Made by a program: the position numbers and the translations under genes. A stretch of DNA of 15,527 nt. Source: Holosporaceae bacterium UBA5542. GTDB taxonomy: Bacteria; Pseudomonadota; Alphaproteobacteria; UBA7879; UBA5542. Below the pieces are notes generated by a model. The model made no database searches and had not been told where the DNA came from. It worked only from the letters and a program-made list of their open reading frames with translations. The stretch is from contig DINK01000005.1 in NCBI GenBank assembly GCA_002426825.1, positions 3,917 through 19,443 of the forward strand, given 5' to 3'. Positions 1-8,083 of this stretch are shown one piece after another; position 1 is the first letter of the stretch; every line of letters begins with the position of its first letter.

Positions 1-283
<283 letters not shown>

Positions 284-302
284 TTATTCTCCTTTAAACT
301 TT

Positions 303-590
303 TTAGGCAATCACACCAAAAATGTCTGATTCCTTCATGATAAGAAGGTCTTTTCCATCAACCTTGACTTCTGTTCCAGACCATTTTCCAAAAAGGATAC
401 GATCACCTTCTTTCACAGTCATTGGGTGAAATTGGCCTTGTTCATTAACAGCACCATTACCAACGGCAACAACCTTACCTTCAATGGGCTTTTCTTTTGC
501 TGTATCAGGGATAATAATGCCGCCAGCTGTTTTTTGTTCTTGTTCTATGCGCTCAACAAGCACACGATCGTGGAGTGGCTTAAATTTCAT
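303..590 (-). CDS. groES: GroES co-chaperonin
   Basis: 10-kDa lid of the GroEL chamber, 95 residues, the normal family length. It begins [16 protein letters not shown]. The mobile loop (about 16-33) carries the hydrophobic tripeptide III at 25-27 that docks onto GroEL. The end [14 protein letters not shown] is typical. The start is supported by AAAGGAG at 597-603, 6 nt upstream. The segment [13 protein letters not shown] has a tryptophan where a tyrosine is more common; this is a minor difference. It is first in the groES-groEL operon, behind a promoter and a perfect CIRCE element, so regulation by the HrcA repressor is expected. hrcA itself is not in the window. Confidence 0.97.
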   Translation of the reverse strand: MKFKPLHDRVLVERIEQEQKTAGGIIIPDTAKEKPIEGKVVAVGNGAVNEQGQFHPMTVKEGDRILFGKWSGTEVKVDGKDLLIMKESDIFGVIA

Positions 591-624
591 AGAGATCTCC
601 TTTCTACACTGAATAAATCTTTAC

Positions 625-651
625 TTAGCACTCTATATAAGTGAGTGCTAA
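625..651 (-). promoter_or_regulatory. CIRCE operator (HrcA binding site) of groESL
   Basis: Perfect inverted repeat TTAGCACTC (625-633), a 9-nt spacer (634-642), then GAGTGCTAA (643-651). This matches the known CIRCE consensus exactly, including spacer length. It lies 35 bp upstream of the groES start and abuts the -10 element, so bound HrcA would block transcription initiation of groES-groEL. HrcA control is family knowledge; the repeat is seen directly. Confidence 0.95.
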
Positions 652-681
652 TAGTTAGCATAAAAATTTAATTCTTGTCAA
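652..681 (-). promoter_or_regulatory. Probable groESL promoter
   Basis: On the minus strand a perfect -35 TTGACA (676-681) is followed after 18 nt by TAACTA (652-657), directly next to the CIRCE repeat. This places the transcription start inside or at the edge of CIRCE, the usual arrangement for HrcA control. The -35 is preceded by CT, giving CTTGACA, so recognition by an alphaproteobacterial heat-shock sigma factor (RpoH) cannot be excluded. Confidence 0.7.
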
Positions 682-719
682 GAAAAGTCAGATACACATT
701 TTATAAAGGAAAGAATAAC

Positions 720-1970
720 TTATGTGTAAATTTTGTTTCTTCTAGAAACATGAATAAAGGCCACAAGTGTGACTATCGATAAAACCATCAATAGAAACCC
801 AGGTGCCAAGATTGAATCAAAACGCTCTTTCAAAAATTGGGCCATATTAGGAGTTGTGCCCCCTAAAATAGCACCACCAAATGTCATACAAAATGCCAAG
901 CCAGAGTACCGACACTGTACCGGAAAAAAGCTTCCAATATAGGCACTTATACACCCATTAATAACACTACCCGCTATATTCATCGAGACAATAAAAATAA
1001 TGATATCTGTCAAAGAGACAGTTGAACTGTTTAGCAAATCAAAAGCTGGCAGAGAAACTAGTGCAGTGGAAATCATACCCATAACTAAAATCCGATAAAA
1101 GCCCACTTTATCAGCTAAGTATCCAAAGAAATTAATGGAAATCGCTGTCAAAATCATGGCAGCCATATTAAGAAGCATCGCCTGTGATTTTGTGTACCCT
1201 AAAATATTGAGGAAAACAGAGTTTCCATAAACTGTTGTAAGGTAAAGGGGCATGACCGTTAGACCAAACACCAACACACCCAAAAACAGAGCACGCTTAT
1301 GATTTCTAAGAAGCGTCCGCCACGGGAACTCGACTTTTTCTTTTTTTTGAAGTTGAATTTTTTTAAAGTCTATTGTTTCAAGAAAACGCCGTCGCAAAAA
1401 AAATACAACCACTGCAGCCACTCCACCCATCAAAAACAAAAGTCGCCAACTCCATGATGGCATGCATTCCAAGTTGATGATAGCCGCCAAACCACTTGCT
1501 ATCACAGCCCCCATTACCCCCCATGAAACGATACGCCCGTTGTATCGCCCAATCATTTTCTTATCTAGATTTTCAATGACATATAAGCTCGCCCCTGTCA
1601 GCTCACCCCCATAAAAAAAGCCCTGAGCTAAACGACACAAAATCAACATAATCGGCGCAAAAATGCCAATAGAATCGTAAGATGGCAGCAAGCCAATAAT
1701 CAATGTAGGAATAGCCACCAAAACCATACTTAAAAGTAATGGTTTTTTTCGTCCAACCTTATCCCCCACATACCCAAAGAAAAAAGCCCCAAGGGGACGC
1801 GCTAGAAAGCCCGCAGAAAAAGCGCCAAAAGTCGCCATTGTTTGCAAATGCTGTTCTGTAGATGGGAAAAAAAGCGGTGCCAATTGTACGGCCAAAAAAC
1901 CATAAAGTGTTACGTCAAAACACTCTACGATATGTCCCCCAACAACAGCGATGCTCAGCTTATTTTTCAT
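720..1970 (-). CDS. MFS transporter, metabolite:H+ symporter (MHS, ProP-like) family
   Basis: Inner-membrane secondary transporter of 416 residues with about 12 hydrophobic segments. Family signatures are clear. The loop between helices 2 and 3 has RPLG (58-61) and the motif GYVGDKVGRKK (66-76), the classic MFS A motif in its MHS form. QGFFYGGELTGASLY (116-130) matches the MHS helix 4 signature. A basic cytosolic loop lies at about 192-228, and a degenerate second A motif GYLADKVG lies in the second half. Known MHS members carry osmolytes (ProP), dicarboxylates or tricarboxylates with protons; the substrate here cannot be read from sequence. It starts 2 bp after the lysR-type gene with no clear ribosome binding site, suggesting translational coupling and a shared transcript. 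The C-terminal coiled coil of E. coli ProP is absent. Confidence 0.9.
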   Translation of the reverse strand: MKNKLSIAVVGGHIVECFDVTLYGFLAVQLAPLFFPSTEQHLQTMATFGAFSAGFLARPLGAFFFGYVGDKVGRKKPLLLSMVLVAIPTLIIGLLPSYDSIGIFAPIMLILCRLAQGFFYGGELTGASLYVIENLDKKMIGRYNGRIVSWGVMGAVIASGLAAIINLECMPSWSWRLLFLMGGVAAVVVFFLRRRFLETIDFKKIQLQKKEKVEFPWRTLLRNHKRALFLGVLVFGLTVMPLYLTTVYGNSVFLNILGYTKSQAMLLNMAAMILTAISINFFGYLADKVGFYRILVMGMISTALVSLPAFDLLNSSTVSLTDIIIFIVSMNIAGSVINGCISAYIGSFFPVQCRYSGLAFCMTFGGAILGGTTPNMAQFLKERFDSILAPGFLLMVLSIVTLVAFIHVSRRNKIYT

Positions 1971-1972
1971 CT

Positions 1973-2890
1973 TTATATGTACAACACTTTCACGTTAATT
2001 TCCTTAAAGTATTCTTCCATAAACTCTCTAAAAACTTCCATATGATTTTGCGCCGAAACATTATTTGTTTTTCTCATACAAAATAATGTTTTAATCGTTG
2101 GCCCTTTAATTTGAGGCAAAACGGAAACCAAATTTCCCTTATAAATATCATTCGATTCCACGGGCGCCGATATCACACCCAGCCCTGCCTTTGCAGCATT
2201 GAACAGAGAAACTGTGGAATTAACTGTGATAGAAGGGGTAAGCTTAGGAATACCGTGCTTCCCTTTAATATGCCAGTTAATATCATCAAAATGCGTGAAT
2301 TCATGTTCTCCATAAGCAAGCACCTTATGCGACAGAAGATCTTCAGGAGACTTGGGCACACCATACCGCTCTAAATAATCTGGGCTTGCAAAAAGACCGT
2401 GGTTATAAGGAATATACCAAATCTTTTTGAATCCCTCTAACTCTTCTTCATCCATGGGTCGTAAAAGAATATCAGCCGTTCTTTGTGCTTGCTTGGTAAG
2501 CGCATCATAAGCCAATATGTTTAAACGCAAGTTGTGGTGCTTTTCAAAAAAGTCTTTTAAACTTGGCATCAACCAAGATGAAGAAACCGCTGCTGTTGTA
2601 GACACAACCAGCTCACTTTTAACTTCTTGCGCATCTTTTCCATGAGCCGATAGAATCCCTTCCTGGTAAACATCTAACAGCTTTATTGCGTAAGGAATGA
2701 AAGATTTTGCTTCTTCTGTCAGACTGGTTGACTGCTTCTTTCGATTAACAAGCTTAACGCCCAATTCTTTTTCTAATTCATTTACGTGTGCCCACATTGT
2801 CGATCGTGGGATACCCAAAACCTTATGACCACCAAAGTCACAGTTGTTTCGGCTTAGAAAGATGATTGTTTTAAGTGAAATTATCCTCAT
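1973..2890 (-). CDS. LysR-type transcriptional regulator
   Basis: 305-residue cytosolic DNA-binding regulator. The winged helix-turn-helix occupies about residues 8-65, with recognition segment LGIPRSTMWAHVNELEKELG (25-44) and the wing VKLVNRKKQSTSLTEEAKSF. A linker helix follows, and then the periplasmic-binding-protein-like effector domain from about 92 (ELVVSTTAAVSSSWLMPSL) to the end. The first helix (about 8-24, IIFLSRNNCDFGGHKV) is degenerate compared with the usual LysR pattern. The ATG is the only reasonable start, since an in-frame TAA lies six codons upstream; there is no strong ribosome binding site. It is co-directional with the MHS transporter it presumably controls, whereas LysR genes are more often divergent from their targets. 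Ligand unknown. Confidence 0.9.
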   Translation of the reverse strand: MRIISLKTIIFLSRNNCDFGGHKVLGIPRSTMWAHVNELEKELGVKLVNRKKQSTSLTEEAKSFIPYAIKLLDVYQEGILSAHGKDAQEVKSELVVSTTAAVSSSWLMPSLKDFFEKHHNLRLNILAYDALTKQAQRTADILLRPMDEEELEGFKKIWYIPYNHGLFASPDYLERYGVPKSPEDLLSHKVLAYGEHEFTHFDDINWHIKGKHGIPKLTPSITVNSTVSLFNAAKAGLGVISAPVESNDIYKGNLVSVLPQIKGPTIKTLFCMRKTNNVSAQNHMEVFREFMEEYFKEINVKVLYI

Positions 2891-2945
2891 GTTAGCTTTT
2901 CTCGGGAGTTAAATATGGTGTGTTTTCATTTGTGTGTTTTGTAAT

Positions 2946-2977
2946 ATTCTATACACGTTTTTTCCACTAGAAAAAAC
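2946..2977 (-). promoter_or_regulatory. Palindrome and possible promoter upstream of the lysR-type gene
   Basis: An 8-bp inverted repeat, GTTTTTTC (2957-2964), loop CACTA, GAAAAAAC (2970-2977), lies 67 bp upstream of the regulator start. On the minus strand it is followed by a -10-like TAGAAT at 2946-2951. It has the T-N11-A inverted-repeat character of LysR-type operators and sits where a -35 would be, so autoregulation is plausible. It could instead be a weak terminator for the AMIN gene ending at 3030, but no good U tract follows on that strand. The rest of the 2891-3029 gap shows nothing else. Confidence 0.35.
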
Positions 2978-3029
2978 CGTTTTATTTCTATCAAGAGTTG
3001 CAAAAAATCAAAAAACAGGCGATATATTT

Positions 3030-4124
3030 TTATGAAATAGGGTCAAATAAAGGTTCTTCCAAGGGCCTATCTTGAGGCGCCGGCATGGGAGAATTCATTT
3101 CTGGAAACGGTATACTTTTTGGTGGTGGCATCCCCTCTTCCTTCTTCTCTCCATAATACGCTATTGGAAGTTTAAACTCGAAAGATTCAGACGAAGGACG
3201 CATATTTTTCTTCATATATATACGACGTTCAACTATACGCTGCACCTCTGTTGGAGTTGCACGTCGACTTGCAAGAATAATCACAAAATCAAAAGTACCG
3301 TCCAAATTGGATGCAGAAAATAAGTCGATCACATCTACCGCCTCTTCCGGTCTAAGCTGCATACGGATTGCAGACATTTTATCACTAGACTCATCAACAG
3401 AATATGACCTAACGATCCCACTATTAAGTACTTCTGTTTTTAGGGTTGGCCAATTGATTTTAGGCAAATACACATGAAACTCTCTTGTAAAATCAACCAA
3501 TTGATATTCAAAAAATTCTTCTTTATCAGAGTTGATAATGATCCACGTTGATCCATCTTGCTTTGGAAGTACCGCAATAGAATTAATTTCATTAGATTTT
3601 ACGACCATCTCTTGGTTAAGCGTTACCGTCGGAGCAACCGGCTGAGGTTCTGGCAAATCAAGAGGTTCTTCTTCTGCCACAACTGGTGCTGGCGGTGGTG
3701 GCGGTGGCGGTGGTTCCTTTGTTTCTAAATCCAAAAAGTAATTATTTTCTCGACCAAAGCTTCCCACAAGACGCGTATAAGGGTTAAAGCGCAACAAACA
3801 CCCTTTCCCTCGGTCAAGATTAACGATTTCATAGGATTTTAAAGGCCCTTTCTCTACCGTTTTTTGAGGCGGCACACGCCAGTACGTATCTTCAGGACCC
3901 GATACCAAAAAAACACCATCACCCCTATCTTCAATGTAAAGAGAAACAGGGTAACTCATTTCAAAAGAAACACGGGTTTTGTCAATTTCTGTTCCCACAC
4001 GAATATCTGTGATTGTAAGATTGCTGTTTGCGCATATTTCTGGGGCCAAAAAAGCCACAAAAACCAAAAACATCCAATGCATTTGTTTAAGTTTATTAAA
4101 AATAAAAAAAACTTTTTTCATCAT
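3030..4124 (-). CDS. Exported protein with two AMIN-like domains, no amidase domain
   Basis: 364 residues. The N-terminus is a basic stretch followed by a hydrophobic core (about 18-31, ending EICANS), a signal peptide or anchor with likely cleavage after Ala32. Residues about 36-134 (ITDIRVGTEIDKTRVSFEM ... NNYFLDLE) fit the AMIN domain, a beta-rich module that targets cell-wall enzymes and secretins to peptidoglycan or the septum. A Pro-rich linker follows, with eight prolines at 138-145 and then PEPQPVAP. Residues about 178-285 resemble a second, divergent AMIN copy (IAVLPKQDGSTWIIINS ... FDFVIILA). The tail is proline-rich. No amidase, secretin or peptidase domain is present, so it is probably a non-catalytic envelope adaptor. 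It begins 6 bp after the RodZ-like gene (two adjacent ATGs, no clear ribosome binding site), implying coupling. AMIN assignment is by pattern only. Confidence 0.7.
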   Translation of the reverse strand: MMKKVFFIFNKLKQMHWMFLVFVAFLAPEICANSNLTITDIRVGTEIDKTRVSFEMSYPVSLYIEDRGDGVFLVSGPEDTYWRVPPQKTVEKGPLKSYEIVNLDRGKGCLLRFNPYTRLVGSFGRENNYFLDLETKEPPPPPPPPAPVVAEEEPLDLPEPQPVAPTVTLNQEMVVKSNEINSIAVLPKQDGSTWIIINSDKEEFFEYQLVDFTREFHVYLPKINWPTLKTEVLNSGIVRSYSVDESSDKMSAIRMQLRPEEAVDVIDLFSASNLDGTFDFVIILASRRATPTEVQRIVERRIYMKKNMRPSSESFEFKLPIAYYGEKKEEGMPPPKSIPFPEMNSPMPAPQDRPLEEPLFDPIS

Positions 4125-4130
4125 GGGTTT

Positions 4131-4634
4131 TTACCGAGAAAAATGCTCACCTACATATTGAGGGGCCAAACCCTCTCTTTGAAAACGCTGAGGATCAGAG
4201 CTAAAAATTCTATAGAATAAAAAAAGCACCATAATCACCATGCTTACAATCATAACTTTTTTAGAGTTATATAAAAACGAAAAAGGATTCCCCAATTTTT
4301 CTGAAAGCGCAACAACCCTTAACTCTTCTCCACTTGGCACAAGGTTTTGATGGGTTTTAATGTTGTGGGCCCGTTTAAAGGCATCAAGAGTTAAAAATGG
4401 ATCTAAATCTAAAAATTGTGCATAAGATCGAACAAACCCCAAAGTATATGTCTGTGCAGGAAGCTTGCCCAAGTGCCCACCTTCAATAGCCTGCAAAAAT
4501 TCTTCATTAATATTGAGTGAATCAACAACGTGTTGAATCTTATATCCCTTTTTTAGGCGCGCCTCTTTTAAAAGAACAGAAATATGCTTGTCATAAATAC
4601 TATTAAGGTTATTTTTTTCTATTTTTTTATTCAT
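4131..4634 (-). CDS. RodZ-like membrane-anchored helix-turn-helix protein (short form)
   Basis: 167 residues from the chosen ATG, which has AGGGGAG at 4641-4647, 6 nt upstream. An in-frame ATG 30 nt earlier lacks such a site. Residues about 16-90 form a Cro/CI-type HTH of the RodZ class (VLLKEARLKKGYKIQHVVDS, EEFLQAIEGGHLGKLP, then YTLGFVRSYAQFLDLDP). One membrane helix lies at about 127-144, followed by a tail of only about 23 residues. RodZ links MreB to the elongation machinery, with its HTH in the cytosol. Here the large periplasmic domain (DUF4115) of longer RodZ proteins is missing, so the role in cell shape is inferred. The next gene encodes an exported AMIN protein, which might supply the periplasmic function. 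Confidence 0.75.
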   Translation of the reverse strand: MNKKIEKNNLNSIYDKHISVLLKEARLKKGYKIQHVVDSLNINEEFLQAIEGGHLGKLPAQTYTLGFVRSYAQFLDLDPFLTLDAFKRAHNIKTHQNLVPSGEELRVVALSEKLGNPFSFLYNSKKVMIVSMVIMVLFLFYRIFSSDPQRFQREGLAPQYVGEHFSR

Positions 4635-4687
4635 TTTAGACTCCCCTATGTAAAATTTTTGCATAAGAAATTAAGGAGTTCAAGCAA

Positions 4688-6139
4688 TTAGTCTTTCCAG
4701 AAAGCGGGCGTTAAAAGAATTAAGATGGTCACAAGTTCCAAACGACCCAAAACCATCGCCCCCATAAAAATCCATTTAACAGGTGTAACAAACGAAGCGT
4801 ATGTCTGCGTTGGGCCTATTTGGTTGCCTAACCCTGGTCCCAAGTTTGTCAACATAGCACCTGCCGCAGACAAAGCAGTAGAAAAATCCAAACCAAATAA
4901 TGTCAAAGTAAAACAAAGAATAAAATAACAAAATGCAAACAACATTACAAAAGAAGAGACAGAATCAAAAACAGACTCAGAAAGCTGCTTTCCGTTGTAC
5001 TTTGCCAGAAAAATACCATGGGGACGGCGTAGTTTCTTTAGGTGAATCGATGTCACACGCCAAAGAATCTGAAATCGAAAAACTTTAATCCCCCCTGATG
5101 TCGATCCCGTACACCCACCAATAAAAGGTGCCACAAAGAAAACCATCCAACCAACACCTCCCCATAAACTGTAGTCAGACGAACTAAATCCTGTTGTTGT
5201 GATGGCAGATAAAACATTAAAAAATGATTTTGTGATCACGACAAAAACATCCTCTTTTTGATGTACCAAGTTCCACCCAGTCATCAGAATTACAAAGAAA
5301 AAAGTAATACGGATATATGCCTTAACTTGATCATCACGAAAAAAAGACTGCCAGTTACGTGTTAAGAAGTACCCAAACAAAAGCTGTGTTACCCCCCCTG
5401 TCCACATAAAAAAGGAAAGCACATACTCAACAGCAGCACTTTTAAAAAACCCAACCGATGCATCATGTGTGGAAAAACCACCCGTAGAAATAGTGGTCAT
5501 ACTGTGGCATAACGCATCAAACCATCCCACTTTTAGGAAAAATAAGGCAAGAAAACAGCTCGCCGTTAGAAACACGTAAGTAAAGAAAATAACTTTTGCA
5601 ATTTGAGCAACTCGTGGCAAAAATTTTTCTGATCTATCAGAAGACTCAGATTGGAATAGCTCAAGCCCACCCACACGCATATCCGTTAAAATTGTAAGGG
5701 CCATAACGATAATTCCAATGCCACCCAGCCATTGAAGCATCGACCGCCAAAACAAAAGTCCCCTCGGCAACTGATCAAGCTTTTCGAGAATGGTGGCCCC
5801 TGTTGTTGTAAGCCCTGAAACCGATTCAAAGAGCGCATCTGTTAAAGATAAAGGCATAGAAGACAGCATAAAAGGAAGCGCAGAAAACCCCACCGCAAAC
5901 AGCCAAGAAAAAGTTGTAAGCAAAAAAGAGTCTCGTTTATCAAAATCTATATCTGTAGAGGACTTATTTGAGAATACAAACAAAACACCCAAAAAAATCA
6001 TAATGACTTGGGCAAAAACATACGCGCGATAATCTTGGACACCATCTAAAAAATCCAAAAGAACGGAAGGTGTCATGGAAACAGCCAAGATAATGATAAG
6101 CCAGCCGATCAGATAAAAAATAGATCGAAAGTGAGCCAT
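4688..6139 (-). CDS. trkH: TrkH-family potassium uptake protein
   Basis: Inner-membrane K+ channel/transporter subunit of 483 residues, the usual TrkH length. The four pore loops are visible: SGLTTTGATIL (P1, filter near 111-114), ISTGGFSTHD (P2, 218-221), ITTTGFSSSD (P3, 314-317) and TNLGPGLG (P4, 431-438). GGCTGSTSGGIKVFR (341-355) and the C-terminal LGRLELVTILILLTP (464-478) are also TrkH hallmarks. In the Trk system the cytosolic NAD-binding TrkA gates this subunit; trkA is not in the window. It starts 3 bp after apaG stops with no separate ribosome binding site, so it is probably translated by coupling within the apaG operon. All pore motifs are intact. Confidence 0.96.
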   Translation of the reverse strand: MAHFRSIFYLIGWLIIILAVSMTPSVLLDFLDGVQDYRAYVFAQVIMIFLGVLFVFSNKSSTDIDFDKRDSFLLTTFSWLFAVGFSALPFMLSSMPLSLTDALFESVSGLTTTGATILEKLDQLPRGLLFWRSMLQWLGGIGIIVMALTILTDMRVGGLELFQSESSDRSEKFLPRVAQIAKVIFFTYVFLTASCFLALFFLKVGWFDALCHSMTTISTGGFSTHDASVGFFKSAAVEYVLSFFMWTGGVTQLLFGYFLTRNWQSFFRDDQVKAYIRITFFFVILMTGWNLVHQKEDVFVVITKSFFNVLSAITTTGFSSSDYSLWGGVGWMVFFVAPFIGGCTGSTSGGIKVFRFQILWRVTSIHLKKLRRPHGIFLAKYNGKQLSESVFDSVSSFVMLFAFCYFILCFTLTLFGLDFSTALSAAGAMLTNLGPGLGNQIGPTQTYASFVTPVKWIFMGAMVLGRLELVTILILLTPAFWKD

Positions 6140-6142
6140 CTA

Positions 6143-6535
6143 TTAGTGCAGCTTGTGACTTTCGTGAGGGCTATCCAAAGAAAACGCAGGAATAGAAACC
6201 TCAAATGCATGGCCTCGATGATCTTCCATTTCATAGTTTCCAAACATAATACCCGAAGGCGCACTAAGCACAGCACCGCTGGTATAGCTAAAGGATTCAC
6301 CAGGCCGAACAACAGGCTCCAACCCAACAACACCATCCCCTTTGATTTCGTGCGTCAACCCGTTTGAATCTGTAATTTTCCAATGGCGCCGGCGCAGCTT
6401 TACCGTATCCTGGCTTCTGTTTTGAATCGTAATTTGATAGGACCAGACAAACTGCTCTGCATGGGGTTCAGACTCCTCTTCGAGGTAAACTGGCTCCGCT
6501 ACAACTTCTATGGGACTTTTTTTATGAACAGACAT
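6143..6535 (-). CDS. apaG: ApaG (DUF525) protein
   Basis: 130-residue cytosolic protein of the ApaG family, which has a fibronectin-type-III-like beta fold. The ATG at 6535 is chosen because AAGGAG (6542-6547) lies 6 nt upstream and it gives the normal family length; an ATG 57 nt further upstream would add an unconserved extension. Family hallmarks are LRRRHWKITDSNGL (47-60), the glycine signature GDGVVGLEPVVRPGE (66-80), FSYTSGAVLSAPSGIMFGNY (82-101) and an IPAFSL end. The biochemical role is not settled; related modules bind sugars or nucleotide-like ligands. It is the first gene of the apaG-trkH-RodZ-like-AMIN run, with a good promoter-like sequence upstream. Confidence 0.95.
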   Translation of the reverse strand: MSVHKKSPIEVVAEPVYLEEESEPHAEQFVWSYQITIQNRSQDTVKLRRRHWKITDSNGLTHEIKGDGVVGLEPVVRPGESFSYTSGAVLSAPSGIMFGNYEMEDHRGHAFEVSIPAFSLDSPHESHKLH

Positions 6536-6560
6536 GCGCCACTCCTTAATTTCTACTAAA

Positions 6561-6589
6561 ATTCTAGGGAATTTCAGAGAAAAATACAA
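6561..6589 (-). promoter_or_regulatory. Probable promoter of the apaG operon
   Basis: On the minus strand TTGTAT (6584-6589) is followed after exactly 17 nt by TAGAAT (6561-6566), a five-of-six match to the sigma-70 -10. The transcription start would be near 6554, a few nucleotides before the AAGGAG of apaG. It lies immediately after the hairpin at the end of dacB, which fits separate transcription of the apaG run. Only three of six -35 bases match. Confidence 0.5.
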
Positions 6590-6593
6590 CACA

Positions 6594-6617
6594 AATTTAG
6601 GATAATAATCCTAAATT
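6594..6617 (-). terminator. Hairpin overlapping the dacB stop codon, likely weak terminator
   Basis: Perfect 10-bp inverted repeat AATTTAGGAT (6608-6617 on the minus strand), loop TATT, ATCCTAAATT (6594-6603). On the minus strand it is followed by a T-rich stretch TTGTGTTGTATTTTT. The stem contains the dacB TAG stop. It is AT-rich (two G-C pairs), so termination may be inefficient and partial read-through into apaG is possible. Confidence 0.5.
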
Positions 6618-8020
6618 ATGCTGGCAAGATAATAGATTATTTTTTCTTGTATCTCTTTGTAAAAAATGGGATCTTTTGTAAAATTTTGCATCATCAGCAC
6701 AAAAGAAATTTTTTGGCGATTATCTTTTTCTATATAGCCCGCAATGTTGCTCACGCCGAGAAGAGTCCCCGTCTTAGCGTAAATTTTTATATTTTTTTCT
6801 GTTTTTTTCAAGCGCTTTGACACAGTGCCATCTTCTCCACCCAACGCAAACGTTTCTTTCCACAAAGAAAAGAAAGAGTACCGCTTCGACGCTTGCCACA
6901 ACATTCTTCCCACATGCGCAGGCGATAAAAGATTATGATGAGAAAGACCTGACATATCACTTAATCGTGCATTATCAAGATTGCCCAGCCCATATTCTTT
7001 TACTCTGGCTTTAAAAAATTCATCGAGGGCACCCTCTTTCCTAAAACAAGAAGGACATTCCATTGCAATGGGCACCATTACGCCTTCCATCACCACATTT
7101 TTTGAATCTTTCATACCAATTTTAAGCATCTCAGATAATGGAATTGATTGATGCACCTCAACGGTTTCGAAATCTTTTCTATCAAATGATAGAAAAAGAA
7201 TTTTTCCCGAAAAAGATAGACCAGCTTCCTTCAATGCAGTCTTGACAGTATCAGATACAAACGCGTCGAATTGATGCTCTTTTAAAGGGAGGCACACCCG
7301 AAACGGGTTAGACTTAAAAGGCACACAACCTTTTATTTGTATCGCTTTACCGTCAAACTGACAGTCTTGTCGCTGGATACGTGTATGGTCGTTACATCTT
7401 CCCGTATACACATCATTCACAACTCTATAATAGGGCTGGTCAGGTTCATAAACGATTTCAGGTTTTTTCCCACACAACTTGGGGGGGATAATTCGCACAC
7501 ATACACTATTGTTGTTGACATTAATATTAGAAATAAGCGCCCCGTACAAAAAACGCGCTGAATCTACCGACCATCCATCTTGATGGGGAAACGCGGGATA
7601 GGGAATACGATTGATATAAATATCACCCCGAATTACATTTCCCCGTTTCTTTTTATACCCTTTAAACAAGGCAATAAGATGCATAAGACGAAAAGTTGGA
7701 TCACCCATAAAATGAAGAAAAACATTTTCCTTCTTATATCCAATCGATGTACGAAATTTATATTTTGGCCCGAGATGCTTTAGTGCAACAAGAGAAGCTG
7801 GAATTTTTTGCAAGCTGGCTGGCTTCATCAATCGAGAAGCATTCTTCTGAAATAATACTTTTCCTGTCTCCATATCGCGCACTTCCAACCCCAACACATA
7901 GTCATGACCACCTTGCTGGATAAGTGCTTCGAGGGTTGAATCAAACGCTGGCACCGCCCGAACACACAACCCAAGCGTCAATATGAATGAAAAAAATATG
8001 TATGCTGTTTTCAATCGCAT
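6611..8020 (-). CDS. dacB: D-alanyl-D-alanine carboxypeptidase/endopeptidase, PBP4 type (peptidase S13)
   Basis: Periplasmic penicillin-binding protein that trims or cleaves peptidoglycan peptides; 469 residues, close to E. coli PBP4. A signal peptide is visible (MRLKTAYIFFSFILTLGLCV, cleavage near Ala25). All three catalytic motifs are present: SLQK (69-72, nucleophile Ser69), SKN (306-308) and KTG (416-418). The S13 segment MSGLSHHNLLSP (366-376) also fits. The region between the first two motifs holds the extra domains of S13 enzymes and contains several cysteines (174, 183, 209, 220, 232, 243) that may form disulfides. It is divergent from the adenosyltransferase gene, with 63 bp between the starts and no strong ribosome binding site. 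The stop codon lies in a terminator-like hairpin. Confidence 0.95.
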   Translation of the reverse strand: MRLKTAYIFFSFILTLGLCVRAVPAFDSTLEALIQQGGHDYVLGLEVRDMETGKVLFQKNASRLMKPASLQKIPASLVALKHLGPKYKFRTSIGYKKENVFLHFMGDPTFRLMHLIALFKGYKKKRGNVIRGDIYINRIPYPAFPHQDGWSVDSARFLYGALISNINVNNNSVCVRIIPPKLCGKKPEIVYEPDQPYYRVVNDVYTGRCNDHTRIQRQDCQFDGKAIQIKGCVPFKSNPFRVCLPLKEHQFDAFVSDTVKTALKEAGLSFSGKILFLSFDRKDFETVEVHQSIPLSEMLKIGMKDSKNVVMEGVMVPIAMECPSCFRKEGALDEFFKARVKEYGLGNLDNARLSDMSGLSHHNLLSPAHVGRMLWQASKRYSFFSLWKETFALGGEDGTVSKRLKKTEKNIKIYAKTGTLLGVSNIAGYIEKDNRQKISFVLMMQNFTKDPIFYKEIQEKIIYYLASII

Positions 8021-8028
8021 TTATATCT

Positions 8029-8071
8029 AGTATCTTTTCAAATTGATAAACATTCAACTACTACATAGTCT
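8029..8071. promoter_or_regulatory. Possible divergent promoters between dacB and the adenosyltransferase gene
   Basis: On the plus strand TTGATA (8043-8048), a 17-nt spacer, then TAGTCT (8066-8071) could drive the adenosyltransferase gene. On the minus strand TTGAAT (8052-8057), 17 nt, then GATACT (8029-8034) could drive dacB. The two -35 boxes lie within a few bases of each other. Both are partial matches, and the transcripts would have very short leaders. The gap is only 63 bp, so promoters must lie here or inside the genes. Confidence 0.35.
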
Positions 8072-8083
8072 GAGTTTTAAAAC

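Noticed and set aside
652..719. Terminator after the MHS transporter gene
   Set aside because: No stable hairpin with a T run follows the stop on the minus strand.
3690..3713. CCA/CCG repeat in the AMIN gene as a microsatellite or recombination site
   Set aside because: It encodes eight prolines in a linker with mixed codons and is explained by the protein.
4635..4687. Short inverted repeat (ACTCC/GGAGT) between trkH and the RodZ-like gene as a terminator
   Set aside because: Only 5 bp with a long loop; it includes the ribosome binding site and has no T tract.
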